Positions 9,145-17,667 are shown, numbered from the stretch's first letter. The stretch is DNA of 47,670 bases from DAOTKC01 sp035449045 (GCA_035449045.1 DAOTKC010000010.1:1-47670); one strand, 5' to 3'. The notes: a model not told the origin generated them from the letters alone. A program made the numbers and translations.

Positions 9145-9173
9145 TATATAGCGGCTTTTAGTAATTTTGATAA
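9145..9173 (-). promoter_or_regulatory. Possible promoter of the DUF421 operon
   Basis: On the minus strand, TTATCA (9173-9168), a 17-bp spacer and TATATA (9150-9145), about 50 nt before the DUF421 start. The boxes are less canonical than others in this window. Confidence 0.4.
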
Positions 9174-9189
9174 GGAAAAATAATTATGA

Positions 9190-9217
9190 AAAAAGGCGGT
9201 ATTGATACCGCCTTTAT
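9190..9217 (-). terminator. Terminator after uvrA
   Basis: The GGCGGTAT/ATACCGCC inverted repeat (9195-9212) is followed on the minus strand by a run of Ts. It lies 52 nt past the uvrA stop codon. Confidence 0.8.
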
Positions 9218-9268
9218 TAAAAACTGTTGATAAGGTAACAAGGCAAAAAACGAGATTGCGGTTTTTGC

Positions 9269-12085
9269 TTAGCTTTGTCCGAGTATGCCCTTTAAATACT
9301 GACCGGTATAGCTTTGAGCGCACCGTGCCACCTCTTCGGGAGTGCCCGCGGCAATTACGCAGCCGCCGGCGTCGCCGCCGTCCGGCCCTAAGTCGATGAT
9401 GTTGTCGGCGGTCTTTATGACATCTAAGTTGTGCTCGATGACGACCACGGTGTTGCCGCCCTCTACTAATCGTGAGAGGATTTTCAAAAGCTTGTCGACG
9501 TCGTAGGAATGAAGGCCGGTCGTCGGCTCGTCGAGAATATAGATTGTCTTGCCCGTGCTTCGCTTTGCAAGCTCGGTGGCGAGCTTGACGCGCTGCGCCT
9601 CGCCGCCCGAAAGCGTCGTCGAGGACTGGCCCAGCCTGATATAGCCGAGGCCTACGTCAAACAGCGTCTTGATTTTATTGTAAATTCTCGGGATGTTCTG
9701 GAAGAACTCGCACGCTTCCTCCACCGTCATATCAAGGACGTCGAAGATGCTCTTGCCCTTATATTTGACGTCGAGCGTTTCACGGTTGTAGCGCTTGCTT
9801 TTGCAGACGTCGCAGGGCACGTAAATGTCGGGCAAGAAGTGCATTTCAATCTTGATTATGCCGTCGCCGCCGCAGTGCTCGCAGCGCCCTCCCGCGATGT
9901 TGAAGCTGAACCTGCCCGCCTTGTAGCCCTTGGCTTTAGCGTCGGGCGTCATCGCGAACAGCTCGCGGATATGTGTGAAAACGCCGGTGTAGGTGGCGGG
10001 GTTGCTCCTCGGCGTCCTCCCGATGGGGCTCTGGTCGATGGCTATGATTTTGTCGAAATGCTCGAAACCCGTTATGCTCTTGTATTTCCCTTCGGGAATT
10101 CTGGCGCCGTTAAGCCTTACGGCAAGCGCGGGATAGAGGATTTCGTTGACGAGGCTGCTCTTACCGCTGCCGGAAACGCCGGTAATCACGGTAAAGAGGC
10201 CGACCGGTATTTCGACGTCAATTTCCTTTAAGTTGTTTTGCGCCGCGCCGACAAGTTTAAGCGCCCTGCCGTCGGGCGTCCGCCTGAACCCGGGAAGCGC
10301 AATCGCAAGCTCGCCCGAAAGATATTTGCCGGTTATGGATGACGGCGAGGCTATGATATCCCCGACGCTGCCCGAAGCCACCAGCTCGCCGCCGTGGATG
10401 CCGGCGCCCGGCCCGATGTCGACGATATAGTCGGCGGAACGGATGGTCTCCTCGTCGTGCTCGACGACAATCAGCGTGTTGCCGAGGTCGCGAAGTCCTT
10501 TCAAGCTTTGAAGCAGCCGCGCGTTGTCCTTTTGATGAAGCCCTATGCTGGGCTCGTCTAAAATATACAAAACGCCCGAAAGCCCGCTGCCTATCTGCGT
10601 CGCCAGCCTGATGCGCTGCGACTCGCCGCCCGAAAGGCTCATCGCCGAGCGCGACAGCGTCAAATAGTTGAGGCCGACGTCGGTCAAAAACTTAAGCCGC
10701 GCCGAAATTTCCTTCAAAATCCGCCTCGCTATCATGCGTTCGGTTTCCGAAAGCTCGAGCGACGATAAAAATTCCTCCATCTTTATGACGGTGAAATTCG
10801 TTATTTCGGAGATATTCTTGCCGCCGACGGTGACGGCGAGCGCCTCTCTTTTAAGCCGTTTGCCCGAGCAAACCGCGCAGGGCGTGTTCTTCATAAGCTT
10901 TTCGATGTCGCGCTTGACCGCCTCCGACACCGTCTCGCGGTAACGGCGGCTCAAGTTGTTTATTATGCCCTCGAAGCTGGCGAAATAGCGCCCCGAAAAT
11001 GAGGAATTGTTGTAAACCATGGGTATCCGCTCGCCGTCGTTGCCGTAAAAGAGAATTTTCAAAATGTTCTCGGGGAGTTCGCCTATCGGCATGTCCAGCG
11101 AAAATCCGTAGGCCTTTGCGAGCGCGTTATACTGCATGTCGGCGATTTTGCCGCTGTCCAGGTTCCAGCCCGTTATTGAAGATAGCGCGCCGCCCTTTAT
11201 GCTCAAACTCCAATCGGGCACGATGAGGTTGACGTCGAGCTCGCTCTTATAGCCCAGCCCGCTGCATTCGGGGCAGGCGCCGTAGGGATTGTTGAAGGAA
11301 AACAGCCTGGGCGTCAGCTCCTCTATGCTTATGTCGCAGTCGGGGCAGCTGTATTTTGTCGAATAGAGCACCTCGTCGCCCTCGAAATCTATTGTTACCA
11401 GCCCTTCGGCGAGCTTGAGCGCGGCCTCGACGCTGTCGCTGAGCCGCCGCTCCACCCCTTCCTTGATGACTATGCGGTCAATCACGACGCTTATTGTGTG
11501 CTTTATATTTTTGTCGAGCGTTATTTCCTCGTCAAGCGCATACATTATGCCGTCGACCTTGACTCTGGCGTAGCCGCTCTTTCTATAGCTCTCGAAAAGC
11601 TTGCCGTATTCGCCCTTTCTGCCCCTCACGACGGGCGCCATAACGGAGATTTTGCCGCCGCGCGCTATAATTTTGTCGATGATTTGATCCACCGTCTGAT
11701 GCTCTATTTCCCGTCCGCACTCCGGGCAGTGAGGATGGCCGATGCGGGCGTAAAGAAGCCTTAAATAGTCGTATATTTCGGTCACCGTGCCGACGGTGGA
11801 GCGGGGGTTGTGGGAGGTTGTCTTCTGGTCGATTGAAACGGCGGGAGAAAGGCCTTCGATGTATTCGACGTCGGGCTTTTCCATCTGCCCCAAAAACATT
11901 CTGGCGTAGGACGACAGGCTTTCGATATACCGCCTCTGCCCCTCGGCAAAAATGGTGTCGAAGGCAAGCGAAGTCTTGCCCGAGCCCGAAATGCCGGTGA
12001 ACACCACCAGTTTATTCCGCGGTATTTCTACGTCGATATTTTTAAGGTTGTTTTCCTTAGCACCCTTTATGAAAAGTTTGTCCAT
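9269..12085 (-). CDS. uvrA: Excinuclease ABC subunit A
   Basis: UvrA is the ATP-dependent damage sensor of nucleotide excision repair; it loads UvrB onto lesions. The 938-residue product has the normal length. It has two ABC ATPase modules, with Walker A motifs GISGSGKTSL near residue 31 and GVSGSGKSSL in the second half, and ABC signatures LSGGESQRI and LSGGEAQRV. Zinc-binding cysteine pairs are present (CPECGREI, CPDCD with CPECSG, and CEHCGGDG with CDVCKSKR). The gene follows uvrB on the same strand with a 120-bp gap. That gap contains a GC-rich hairpin without a clear T-run, so the two may be partly co-transcribed. The start ATG at 12085 is the family start (MDKLFIKGAKENNL), although its ribosome binding site is weak. 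Confidence 0.98.
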   Translation of the reverse strand: MDKLFIKGAKENNLKNIDVEIPRNKLVVFTGISGSGKTSLAFDTIFAEGQRRYIESLSSYARMFLGQMEKPDVEYIEGLSPAVSIDQKTTSHNPRSTVGTVTEIYDYLRLLYARIGHPHCPECGREIEHQTVDQIIDKIIARGGKISVMAPVVRGRKGEYGKLFESYRKSGYARVKVDGIMYALDEEITLDKNIKHTISVVIDRIVIKEGVERRLSDSVEAALKLAEGLVTIDFEGDEVLYSTKYSCPDCDISIEELTPRLFSFNNPYGACPECSGLGYKSELDVNLIVPDWSLSIKGGALSSITGWNLDSGKIADMQYNALAKAYGFSLDMPIGELPENILKILFYGNDGERIPMVYNNSSFSGRYFASFEGIINNLSRRYRETVSEAVKRDIEKLMKNTPCAVCSGKRLKREALAVTVGGKNISEITNFTVIKMEEFLSSLELSETERMIARRILKEISARLKFLTDVGLNYLTLSRSAMSLSGGESQRIRLATQIGSGLSGVLYILDEPSIGLHQKDNARLLQSLKGLRDLGNTLIVVEHDEETIRSADYIVDIGPGAGIHGGELVASGSVGDIIASPSSITGKYLSGELAIALPGFRRTPDGRALKLVGAAQNNLKEIDVEIPVGLFTVITGVSGSGKSSLVNEILYPALAVRLNGARIPEGKYKSITGFEHFDKIIAIDQSPIGRTPRSNPATYTGVFTHIRELFAMTPDAKAKGYKAGRFSFNIAGGRCEHCGGDGIIKIEMHFLPDIYVPCDVCKSKRYNRETLDVKYKGKSIFDVLDMTVEEACEFFQNIPRIYNKIKTLFDVGLGYIRLGQSSTTLSGGEAQRVKLATELAKRSTGKTIYILDEPTTGLHSYDVDKLLKILSRLVEGGNTVVVIEHNLDVIKTADNIIDLGPDGGDAGGCVIAAGTPEEVARCAQSYTGQYLKGILGQS

Positions 12086-12205
12086 ATATCAATCTTTTGT
12101 TGTTTTACAATCCTTATTCGGCATTTGCGAAATTATTCTTTTTAATCCGCGAAGCTCGCCCGCGCGGTATCGGATCTGCCCTCAAGCAAGCATTCCGCCT
12201 AAAGA

Positions 12206-14167
12206 CTAACTTCGCTTATTTCTGTATTTTCTAAGCTCGGCAAGCTGGTCGCGAAGCTTGATTGCAAGCTCGAAATTGAGCGAATCCGCGGCGACCTGCA
12301 TGGCGCCCTTTATGCGCTCAATTTCACGAGCGAGGTCTTTATCGTCCATTTTCGGCTGTTCATCCGCCTGTTTCGTGATTGAAAGCGAATTGACGATTTC
12401 TTTCTTGACGCTCTCGGGCGTTATGCCGTGCTCGAGGTTATAGTCTTCCTGCACCTTTCTTCTGCGGTCGGTTTCTCCGATCGCCCGCTTCATGCTGTCG
12501 GTCATATTGTCGGCATACATGACGACCTTGCCGTCGACGTTTCTCGCCGCCCTTCCGATTGTTTGAATCAGCGAGGTTTCGCTTCGCAAAAAGCCTTCTT
12601 TGTCGGCGTCGAGAATGGCGACGAGCTGCACCTCGGGAATATCCAGCCCCTCGCGAAGAAGGTTGATGCCGACAAGGACGTCGAAGTCGCCGCGGCGGAG
12701 CGAGTTTACAATTTGAATCCGCTCAAGTGTGTCGATATCGCTGTGAAGGTAACGCACTTTGACGCCGTTTTCCATAAGATAGTCGGTCAGGTTTTCCGCC
12801 ATTTTTTTAGTGAGCGTGGTAACCAACACCTTGCCGCCGTTGTGAACGGTCTTGTCTATTTCGTCGATGAGGTCGTCAATCTGCCCCTCAATCGGCCGCA
12901 CCTCAACTTTAGGGTCTACCAAGCCCGTCGGGCGCACCAGTTGCTCGACGACGGCGTCGGCAATCGACAGCTCATAGGGGCCGGGCGTCGCCGAAGTGCA
13001 GATAAATTGAAAAATCCGCTCGTCGAACTCGGCAAAGTTGAGGGGGCGGTTGTCGTAGGCGGCGTGCAAACGGAAGCCGTAGTCGACGAGATTTATCTTC
13101 CTCGAGCGGTCGCCGTTATACATGCCGCGGATTTGCGGCAGCGTCATATGGCTTTCGTCGATGAAAACGATGAAGTCCTTAGGAAAGAAGTCCAGAAGCG
13201 TATATGGCGCCTGACCGGGCTTTCTGCCGTCGAAATAGCGCGAATAGTTCTCGATGCCGTTGCAGTAGCCCGTCTCGCGAATCATCTCGAGGTCGTAGCT
13301 GACGCGCTCCTCCAACCGTTGCGCCTCAATCAGCTTGTTTTTTTCGCGGAAAGCCGCGACTTGAAGCTTTTTATCATGCTCGATTTGAGCGAGCGCTTCC
13401 TCCAAATGCTCGCCGCCCACGACATAGTGGCTGGCGGGAAAGATGACGGCGTGCTTCAATTCGCTCAAGACCTTGCCGGTTAAAGCGTCAAACTCGAGGA
13501 GTCTTTCTATGGTGTCGCCAAAAAATTCCGCTCTTATCGCAATTTCGCTGTTTGCGGCGGGGAAGACGTCTACGGTGTCGCCTCGCGCGCGGAAAGTGGA
13601 GCGCGAAAACTCGAGGTCGCTCCGCTTATACTGACTGTCGACGAGCCGCCTAAGAAGGGCGTCGCGTTCAATTTCCATTCCCGGTCGCAGCGAAACAGCC
13701 TGACTGTAATACTCTTTAGGCGCGCCCAAGCCGTAGATGCAGGAAACGGACGCCACGACGATGACGTCGCGCGCTTCGCAGAGCGAGCTCGTCGCGCTGT
13801 GGCGCAATTTATCAATCTCGTCGTTGATTTCGAGGTCTTTTTCGATGTAGGTATCGGAACGCGGAATATAAGCTTCGGGCTGATAATAGTCGTAGTAGCT
13901 GACAAAAAATTCGACGCGGTTACGCGGGAAAAATTCGCGAAATTCGTTGCAGAGCTGGGCGGCGAGCACCTTGTTGTGGGCGATGACGAGAGCGGGACGC
14001 TGGACGCGCTCGATGACGTTCGCCATGGTGAAAGTCTTGCCGCTGCCGGTGACGCCCAAGAGCACCTGCGCCCTAAGTCCGGCGTCCAAGCCCGCGACAA
14101 GATTTGAAATAGCCTCGGGCTGGTCACCGCAAGGCTTATACTTAGAAGATAGTTCTAACCTGTCCAT
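12206..14167 (-). CDS. uvrB: Excinuclease ABC subunit B
   Basis: UvrB is the helicase-like damage-verification subunit that receives DNA from UvrA and recruits UvrC. The 653 residues are the usual length. Visible features are the Walker A GVTGSGKTFTMANVI near residue 39, the beta-hairpin region VSYYDYYQPEAYIP, DESH in helicase motif II, motif VI QTIGRAARN and a C-terminal UVR domain (RIKGAMQVAADSLNFELAIK). The start overlaps the stop of the preceding small membrane protein gene by one base (TGATG), so translation is likely coupled. The promoter is probably the one at 15010-15038, upstream of two small genes. Confidence 0.98.
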   Translation of the reverse strand: MDRLELSSKYKPCGDQPEAISNLVAGLDAGLRAQVLLGVTGSGKTFTMANVIERVQRPALVIAHNKVLAAQLCNEFREFFPRNRVEFFVSYYDYYQPEAYIPRSDTYIEKDLEINDEIDKLRHSATSSLCEARDVIVVASVSCIYGLGAPKEYYSQAVSLRPGMEIERDALLRRLVDSQYKRSDLEFSRSTFRARGDTVDVFPAANSEIAIRAEFFGDTIERLLEFDALTGKVLSELKHAVIFPASHYVVGGEHLEEALAQIEHDKKLQVAAFREKNKLIEAQRLEERVSYDLEMIRETGYCNGIENYSRYFDGRKPGQAPYTLLDFFPKDFIVFIDESHMTLPQIRGMYNGDRSRKINLVDYGFRLHAAYDNRPLNFAEFDERIFQFICTSATPGPYELSIADAVVEQLVRPTGLVDPKVEVRPIEGQIDDLIDEIDKTVHNGGKVLVTTLTKKMAENLTDYLMENGVKVRYLHSDIDTLERIQIVNSLRRGDFDVLVGINLLREGLDIPEVQLVAILDADKEGFLRSETSLIQTIGRAARNVDGKVVMYADNMTDSMKRAIGETDRRRKVQEDYNLEHGITPESVKKEIVNSLSITKQADEQPKMDDKDLAREIERIKGAMQVAADSLNFELAIKLRDQLAELRKYRNKRS

Positions 14168-14559
14168 CAGCCGATTATTTCCTGCAAAAGCCAGCGCACT
14201 ATGAGCGATATCACCGCGGTCAGGATTGCGCAGATTATTGTTAGCGTTATTTTAAATCTTAAACTCCGCTTAAAGGAAACTTCTTCGCGCGCGAAGGCCA
14301 GGCCCTTTTGATGAAGATTTATGCAATAGATAAGCTCGCCCTTCTTGTCGGTGGTGGTGACGTCGAAATAGTCGTCAAGCTCAAGCACTTTGAGCGTCGG
14401 CTCCAGCTCGGTTGCGCGGAATTCCAGCTCAAGCGGCAGCTTTTCGAATATCTCGGTGGGCGAAAGAAGACAAGCGCCGTTGTTGAGCATGGCCTGCTCG
14501 TAGACAACGACCATCAGCGCTTTTTCTTTTTTAGTCAATGTATTGCGGTCTAATGCCAT
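14167..14559 (-). CDS. Small winged-helix-like protein with C-terminal membrane helix (copy B)
   Basis: An unrecognised 130-residue protein. The first 90 or so residues read like a winged-helix fold: a helix KEKALMVVVYEQAML, LSPTEIF as a second helix, ATELEPTLKVLELDDYF as a possible recognition helix, then a wing with TTTDKKGELIYCINL. A single hydrophobic helix (ITLTIICAILTAVISLIV) near the C-terminus would anchor it to the membrane. It has the same architecture as the gene just upstream, from which it is separated by 1 nt, and it overlaps uvrB by 1 nt. A membrane-tethered regulator or adaptor is possible, but function is not known. Confidence 0.75.
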   Translation of the reverse strand: MALDRNTLTKKEKALMVVVYEQAMLNNGACLLSPTEIFEKLPLELEFRATELEPTLKVLELDDYFDVTTTDKKGELIYCINLHQKGLAFAREEVSFKRSLRFKITLTIICAILTAVISLIVRWLLQEIIG

Positions 14560-14560
14560 G

Positions 14561-14980
14561 TTATTTTACCGCCAGTGAAATGATGAGATAGACTATGCTC
14601 GCAAAAAACCCGCCGATAAATCCGCCCAAGAGCGCCGCCAAAAACAGCTGCCGCTTTACCGATATTCCCGATGCAGTCTTAATTCCCGGCGCCGCCACAA
14701 CGCCCGTCTCTTCGATGATTTTTTGAGCGACGACGGCGGTTTTTTCGGCCTCGATAATCGCTTTGCTTGTCCCCGCCAGGCAATAGTCGTTGAGCGTGGC
14801 GAATTTGACGTAGATGTATTCGCGCTCGGCAAGGTCCTTGATGACCTTGGAGAGCTCGGCCTTGGTGAGCGCGCCGCCCGCAGACTCGATAATCTCGTCG
14901 GCGTCCATCACTTTAAAGGCGCCGTCCTTGGACACGCTCCTGATATATTCCAGCACTTTTACGCTTTTTTCGTCTAACAT
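14561..14980 (-). CDS. Small winged-helix-like protein with C-terminal membrane helix (copy A)
   Basis: An unrecognised 139-residue protein and the first gene of the uvrB operon. Residues 1-80 fit a winged-helix domain: SVKVLEYIRSVS, DADEIIESAG, TKAELSKVIKDLAERE as a recognition-type helix, and a YIYVKFATLNDYCLAG wing. A linker of about 30 residues leads to a glycine-rich membrane helix (LFLAALLGGFIGGFFASIVY). It shares architecture with the next gene but little obvious identity. A strong promoter lies 30 nt upstream. Whether it binds DNA or protein is unknown. Confidence 0.75.
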   Translation of the reverse strand: MLDEKSVKVLEYIRSVSKDGAFKVMDADEIIESAGGALTKAELSKVIKDLAEREYIYVKFATLNDYCLAGTSKAIIEAEKTAVVAQKIIEETGVVAAPGIKTASGISVKRQLFLAALLGGFIGGFFASIVYLIISLAVK

Positions 14981-15009
14981 AGTCTTTCCCTCTTTTTTAT
15001 CGCCCAGTC

Positions 15010-15038
15010 ATTATACCATTTTTTCGCTTTAAAATCAA
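15010..15038 (-). promoter_or_regulatory. Promoter of the winged-helix/uvrB operon
   Basis: On the minus strand, TTGATT (15038-15033), a 17-bp spacer and TATAAT (15015-15010). Predicted leader about 25 nt. No LexA-type box was recognised next to it. Confidence 0.75.
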
Positions 15039-15061
15039 CTAACAAAGGCTTAACTTTGGGG

Positions 15062-15089
15062 CAAAAAAAAGCCGCGGGCTTGCCGCGGC
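15062..15089 (-). terminator. Terminator after folA
   Basis: A 7-bp GCCGCGG/CCGCGGC stem with a 5-nt loop (15071-15089), followed on the minus strand by eight Ts. It starts 12 nt past the folA stop. Confidence 0.85.
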
Positions 15090-15100
15090 CAAATTTAATA

Positions 15101-15601
15101 TTAATACGGCTTGGGCGACAGGTTCTTATATTCGGTGAATGCGATTATGTAGCCGTCGGCTTCAATCGGCGGCTCCTTAGATATAAGTTTCCAGTTTTCA
15201 AGCTCGTCGAGGTTTTCGAAAAACACCTCGGCGCCGCCGTCCGCCTCGACCTTGGTAATCAGCGCGGTGCCGCAATAAGGTAGCATGGTGCGGTAAAACA
15301 TGGCGCCGCCTATGATAAAAACGTCGTCGGTAGGATAGTTTTTCAAAAGCACTAATAACTCTTCCAAACTTTCCACAATAATGCAGTCGTCCCGCTTTTC
15401 ACCGTCCGGCCAAAGCACTATGTTGACGCGATTCTTGAGCGGCTTGCCGCCGGGAAAGGAAAGGAGAGTGTTTCTGCCCATCACCACGACTTTGCCCAGC
15501 GTATGCTTCATGAAATGGCGCATATCCTCTTTTATGGAAAAGAGCAGGTCGTTGTTTTTGCCTATTCCCCATTTTTTATCAACAATAGCGATTACTTTCA
15601 T
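15101..15601 (-). CDS. folA: Dihydrofolate reductase
   Basis: DHFR reduces dihydrofolate to tetrahydrofolate with NADPH and recycles the dihydrofolate made by ThyA, which is encoded at 20.6 kb in this window. The 166 residues show AIVDKKWGIGKNNDLLFSIK (substrate and Met20 loop), VVVMGRNTLLSFP (NADPH-binding region; MGRxT motif), and DVFIIGGAMFYRTMLPYC with the cofactor GG pair. The usual Asp/Glu of the active site is E in IKEDMRHF. The gene follows glyS with a 16-nt gap and precedes a terminator, so glyS-folA is one operon. Confidence 0.95.
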   Translation of the reverse strand: MKVIAIVDKKWGIGKNNDLLFSIKEDMRHFMKHTLGKVVVMGRNTLLSFPGGKPLKNRVNIVLWPDGEKRDDCIIVESLEELLVLLKNYPTDDVFIIGGAMFYRTMLPYCGTALITKVEADGGAEVFFENLDELENWKLISKEPPIEADGYIIAFTEYKNLSPKPY

Positions 15602-15617
15602 TTTTACCTTTAAGCTA

Positions 15618-16997
15618 TCAGTAGGCGAGTTCGTTTTTCAAATACTCGACGAGGTTTTCAATCGGCAGGCGGATTTGCGCCATGCTGTCGCGGTCGCGCA
15701 CCGTCACGGTGTTATTATCAAGCGTGTCGAAGTCGACGGTGACGGCAAAGGGCGTGCCGATTTCGTCCTGACGGCGGTAGCGCTTGCCGATGGATGCGGT
15801 GTCGTCGTAGGTGGCGGGGAAATGCTTAGCGAGCATCTCGAAAACTTCAAGCGATTTTTCGCCCAGCTTGTTTTTCTGAAGCGGCAGAACGGCAACTTTG
15901 TAGGGCGCTAAGGCGTGATGGAGGCGGAGAACGATGCGAGTTTCGCCGTCGGCAACGTCCTCGTCGTAGGCGTTGACTAAAAATGCGAGCAGGCATCTCT
16001 CCACGCCGAGCGAGGGCTCGATGCAGTAAGGAACGAATTTTTCGCCCGTGACGGGATCGGTATAGTCCATATTTTCGCCGCTCTTGGTCTGGTGCGCCTT
16101 CAAATCGAAGTCGGTGCGGTCGGCTATGCCCCAAAGCTCGCCCCAGCCGAAGGGGAACAAGAACTCAAAGTCGGTGGTGGCGTTGGAATAGTGCGAAAGC
16201 TCGGCTTTGTCGTGGTCGCGAAGCTTTAGGTTTTCACTCTTCATGCCCAGCCCCATAAGCCAGTCCTTGCAGAAGTTTTTCCAGTAGGCAAACCACTCGA
16301 GGTCGGTGCCCGGCGCGCAAAAGAATTCCAGCTCCATCTGCTCGAATTCGCGGGTGCGGAAAATAAAGTTGCCCGGCGTTATTTCGTTTCTGAAGCTCTT
16401 GCCTATTTGCGCTATGCCGAAGGGGATTTTCTTTCTCGTGGTGCGGAGAACGTTTTTGAAGTTGACGAAGATACCCTGCGCCGTTTCGGGACGAAGATAA
16501 ATGGTGTCGGCGGTGTCCTCGGTGACGCCCTGAAAGGTCTTGAACATCAAATTGAACTTTCTGACGCCGGTGAAGTCGGACTTGCCGCAGACGGGACAGG
16601 GAATTTTTTTATCGAGCACGTATTTTTCCATCTGCTCGTTTGTCCAGCCTGCCGTCTTGACCGGCTCGCCGTCGGAATAGGACTCAATGAGGCTGTCGGC
16701 GCGGTGGCGGCTCTTGCAGGAGCGGCAGTCCATCAAGGGGTCGGAAAATCCCGCGAGGTGGCCGCTCGCCTCCCAAACGGTGGGATTCATTAAAATGGCG
16801 CAGTCCACGCCCACGTTCAAGGGGTTTTCGAGCACGAATTTCTTCCACCAGGCCTGCTTGACGTTGTTTTTCAAAAGGACGCCCAACGGGCCGTAGTCCC
16901 AGGTATTGGCAAGCCCGCCGTATATTTCGCTGCCCGCGAAAATAAAGCCTCTGTTTTTGCAGAGCGCGATTAGTTTGTCCATGGTAACTTGAGCCAT
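15618..16997 (-). CDS. glyS: Glycyl-tRNA synthetase (dimeric class II type)
   Basis: Charges tRNA-Gly with glycine. This is the single-chain alpha2 enzyme, not the alpha2beta2 type. About 459 residues, with N-terminal RGFIFAGSEIYGGLANTWD, motif 2 (FRNEITPGNFIFRTREFEQME), a class II motif 3 region (PSLGVERCLLAFL) and the C-terminal anticodon-binding domain (PYKVAVLPLQKNKLG). A cysteine pair CPVCG fits the insertion domain. I place the start at the ATG 16997, because GGAGG lies about 5 nt upstream. An in-frame TTG at 17009 would put the ribosome binding site inside the gene. Promoter at 17036-17064. No T-box leader fits in the 30-nt untranslated region. Confidence 0.97.
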   Translation of the reverse strand: MAQVTMDKLIALCKNRGFIFAGSEIYGGLANTWDYGPLGVLLKNNVKQAWWKKFVLENPLNVGVDCAILMNPTVWEASGHLAGFSDPLMDCRSCKSRHRADSLIESYSDGEPVKTAGWTNEQMEKYVLDKKIPCPVCGKSDFTGVRKFNLMFKTFQGVTEDTADTIYLRPETAQGIFVNFKNVLRTTRKKIPFGIAQIGKSFRNEITPGNFIFRTREFEQMELEFFCAPGTDLEWFAYWKNFCKDWLMGLGMKSENLKLRDHDKAELSHYSNATTDFEFLFPFGWGELWGIADRTDFDLKAHQTKSGENMDYTDPVTGEKFVPYCIEPSLGVERCLLAFLVNAYDEDVADGETRIVLRLHHALAPYKVAVLPLQKNKLGEKSLEVFEMLAKHFPATYDDTASIGKRYRRQDEIGTPFAVTVDFDTLDNNTVTVRDRDSMAQIRLPIENLVEYLKNELAY

Positions 16998-17035
16998 ATG
17001 CGCCTCCAAGCCGCTGAATATACGCGGTTTTATTA

Positions 17036-17064
17036 ATTTTATATATTAACCATTTAAAAGTCAA
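17036..17064 (-). promoter_or_regulatory. Promoter of glyS-folA
   Basis: On the minus strand, TTGACT (17064-17059), a 17-bp spacer and TAAAAT (17041-17036). Predicted start about 32 nt before the glyS ATG. Confidence 0.65.
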
Positions 17065-17138
17065 TAAAAAATATAAGCGCAAAACCGAACGAAACGGCCC
17101 AAAATTGTATAGACCTTAGTTTTAGAAGGTTTTCGGCG

Positions 17139-17170
17139 CAAAAAGGAAAGGGCGCGTAGGTTACGCGCCC
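17139..17170 (-). terminator. Terminator after the cysteine-rich gene
   Basis: An 8-bp GGGCGCGT/ACGCGCCC stem with a 5-nt loop (17150-17170), followed on the minus strand by a T-rich tract. Located just downstream of the 17191 stop. Confidence 0.8.
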
Positions 17171-17190
17171 CGTCCGTTATGTAGTTTTTT

Positions 17191-17385
17191 TTACTTGCAG
17201 GGATTGCAGCCGAATCCGTCGCCGCAGCAGCAGCAAAGGATCAGAATCAGGGGCAGCAAATCGCAAATATTGCAGCCGCAGCCACGGCCGCCGCCGCAAC
17301 CGCCGCAGCAGCAGAGAAGCAGGATGATTAAAAGACAGCAATCGCAGCCTCCGCCGCAGTTGTTCCCACCAAAGAATCCGCCCAT
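17191..17385 (-). CDS. Cysteine- and glycine-rich mini-protein (17 Cys in 64 residues)
   Basis: An unrecognised 64-residue protein. The composition is extreme: 17 cysteines, many glycines, and two short hydrophobic blocks of leucine and isoleucine (LLIILLLCCC, LLPLILILCCCC). The N-terminus MGGFFGGNNCGGGC resembles small glycine- and cysteine-rich Clostridial proteins that are sometimes spore- or surface-associated (weak recollection, not established here). A near-perfect AAGGAGGT ribosome binding site sits 7 nt before the ATG, and a strong terminator follows, so this is a real monocistronic gene. Possible roles are metal binding or a disulfide-cross-linked coat or matrix. Tandem 13-bp repeats lie in its promoter. 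Confidence 0.75.
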   Translation of the reverse strand: MGGFFGGNNCGGGCDCCLLIILLLCCCGGCGGGRGCGCNICDLLPLILILCCCCGDGFGCNPCK

Positions 17386-17400
17386 TACTTATACCTCCTT

Positions 17401-17450
17401 AATATATTGGAGCGTATATGCCCGCAAACTAAGCCCGCAAGCTAATACGC
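17401..17450 (-). promoter_or_regulatory. Promoter region of the cysteine-rich gene with tandem repeats
   Basis: A TATATT -10 box on the minus strand (17406-17401). Upstream, two adjacent 13-bp repeats GCCCGCAA[A/G]CTAA (17420-17432 and 17433-17445, 12 of 13 identical) overlap the -35 position. An inverted pair GCGTAT (17412-17417) and ATACGC (17445-17450) brackets them. A candidate operator. I see no gene in the rest of 17386-17667 apart from the coaX promoter. Confidence 0.45.
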
Positions 17451-17631
17451 CCCTACTTCACCATACGCAAACGGGCTTTTATGTGTTACGCTTTGGGATG
17501 GAATGGGTGCTGCTATGAATAATCTATTAGGTTTACCGAATGCAAGCTTATTTACAGCGGAAAATAAATGTGATTAAGATTTATTCGTCATTTCGAAATT
17601 GTATATCGAGGATTAGCAAGCTAAAAACCGC

Positions 17632-17660
17632 TTGATAATACGGTCGGGCTTTGTTATAAT
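17632..17660 (+). promoter_or_regulatory. Promoter of coaX, abutting the start codon
   Basis: TTGATA (17632-17637), a 17-bp spacer and TATAAT (17655-17660). The start of transcription is expected at 17666-17668, and the coaX ATG begins at 17668, so the mRNA would be essentially leaderless. Confidence 0.75.
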
Positions 17661-17667
17661 GTATGAC

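Noticed and set aside
12086..12205. Terminator between uvrB and uvrA
   Set aside because: A GC-rich ATCCGCG/CGCGG...GGAT hairpin is present, but no T-run follows, so I did not call it.
12428..13483. 351-codon plus-strand frame opposite uvrB
   Set aside because: Antisense shadow of uvrB, which has all its motifs; no independent start signal.
16998..17009. TTG start of glyS at 17009
   Set aside because: The GGAGG ribosome binding site would lie inside the coding region; ATG 16997 fits spacing.
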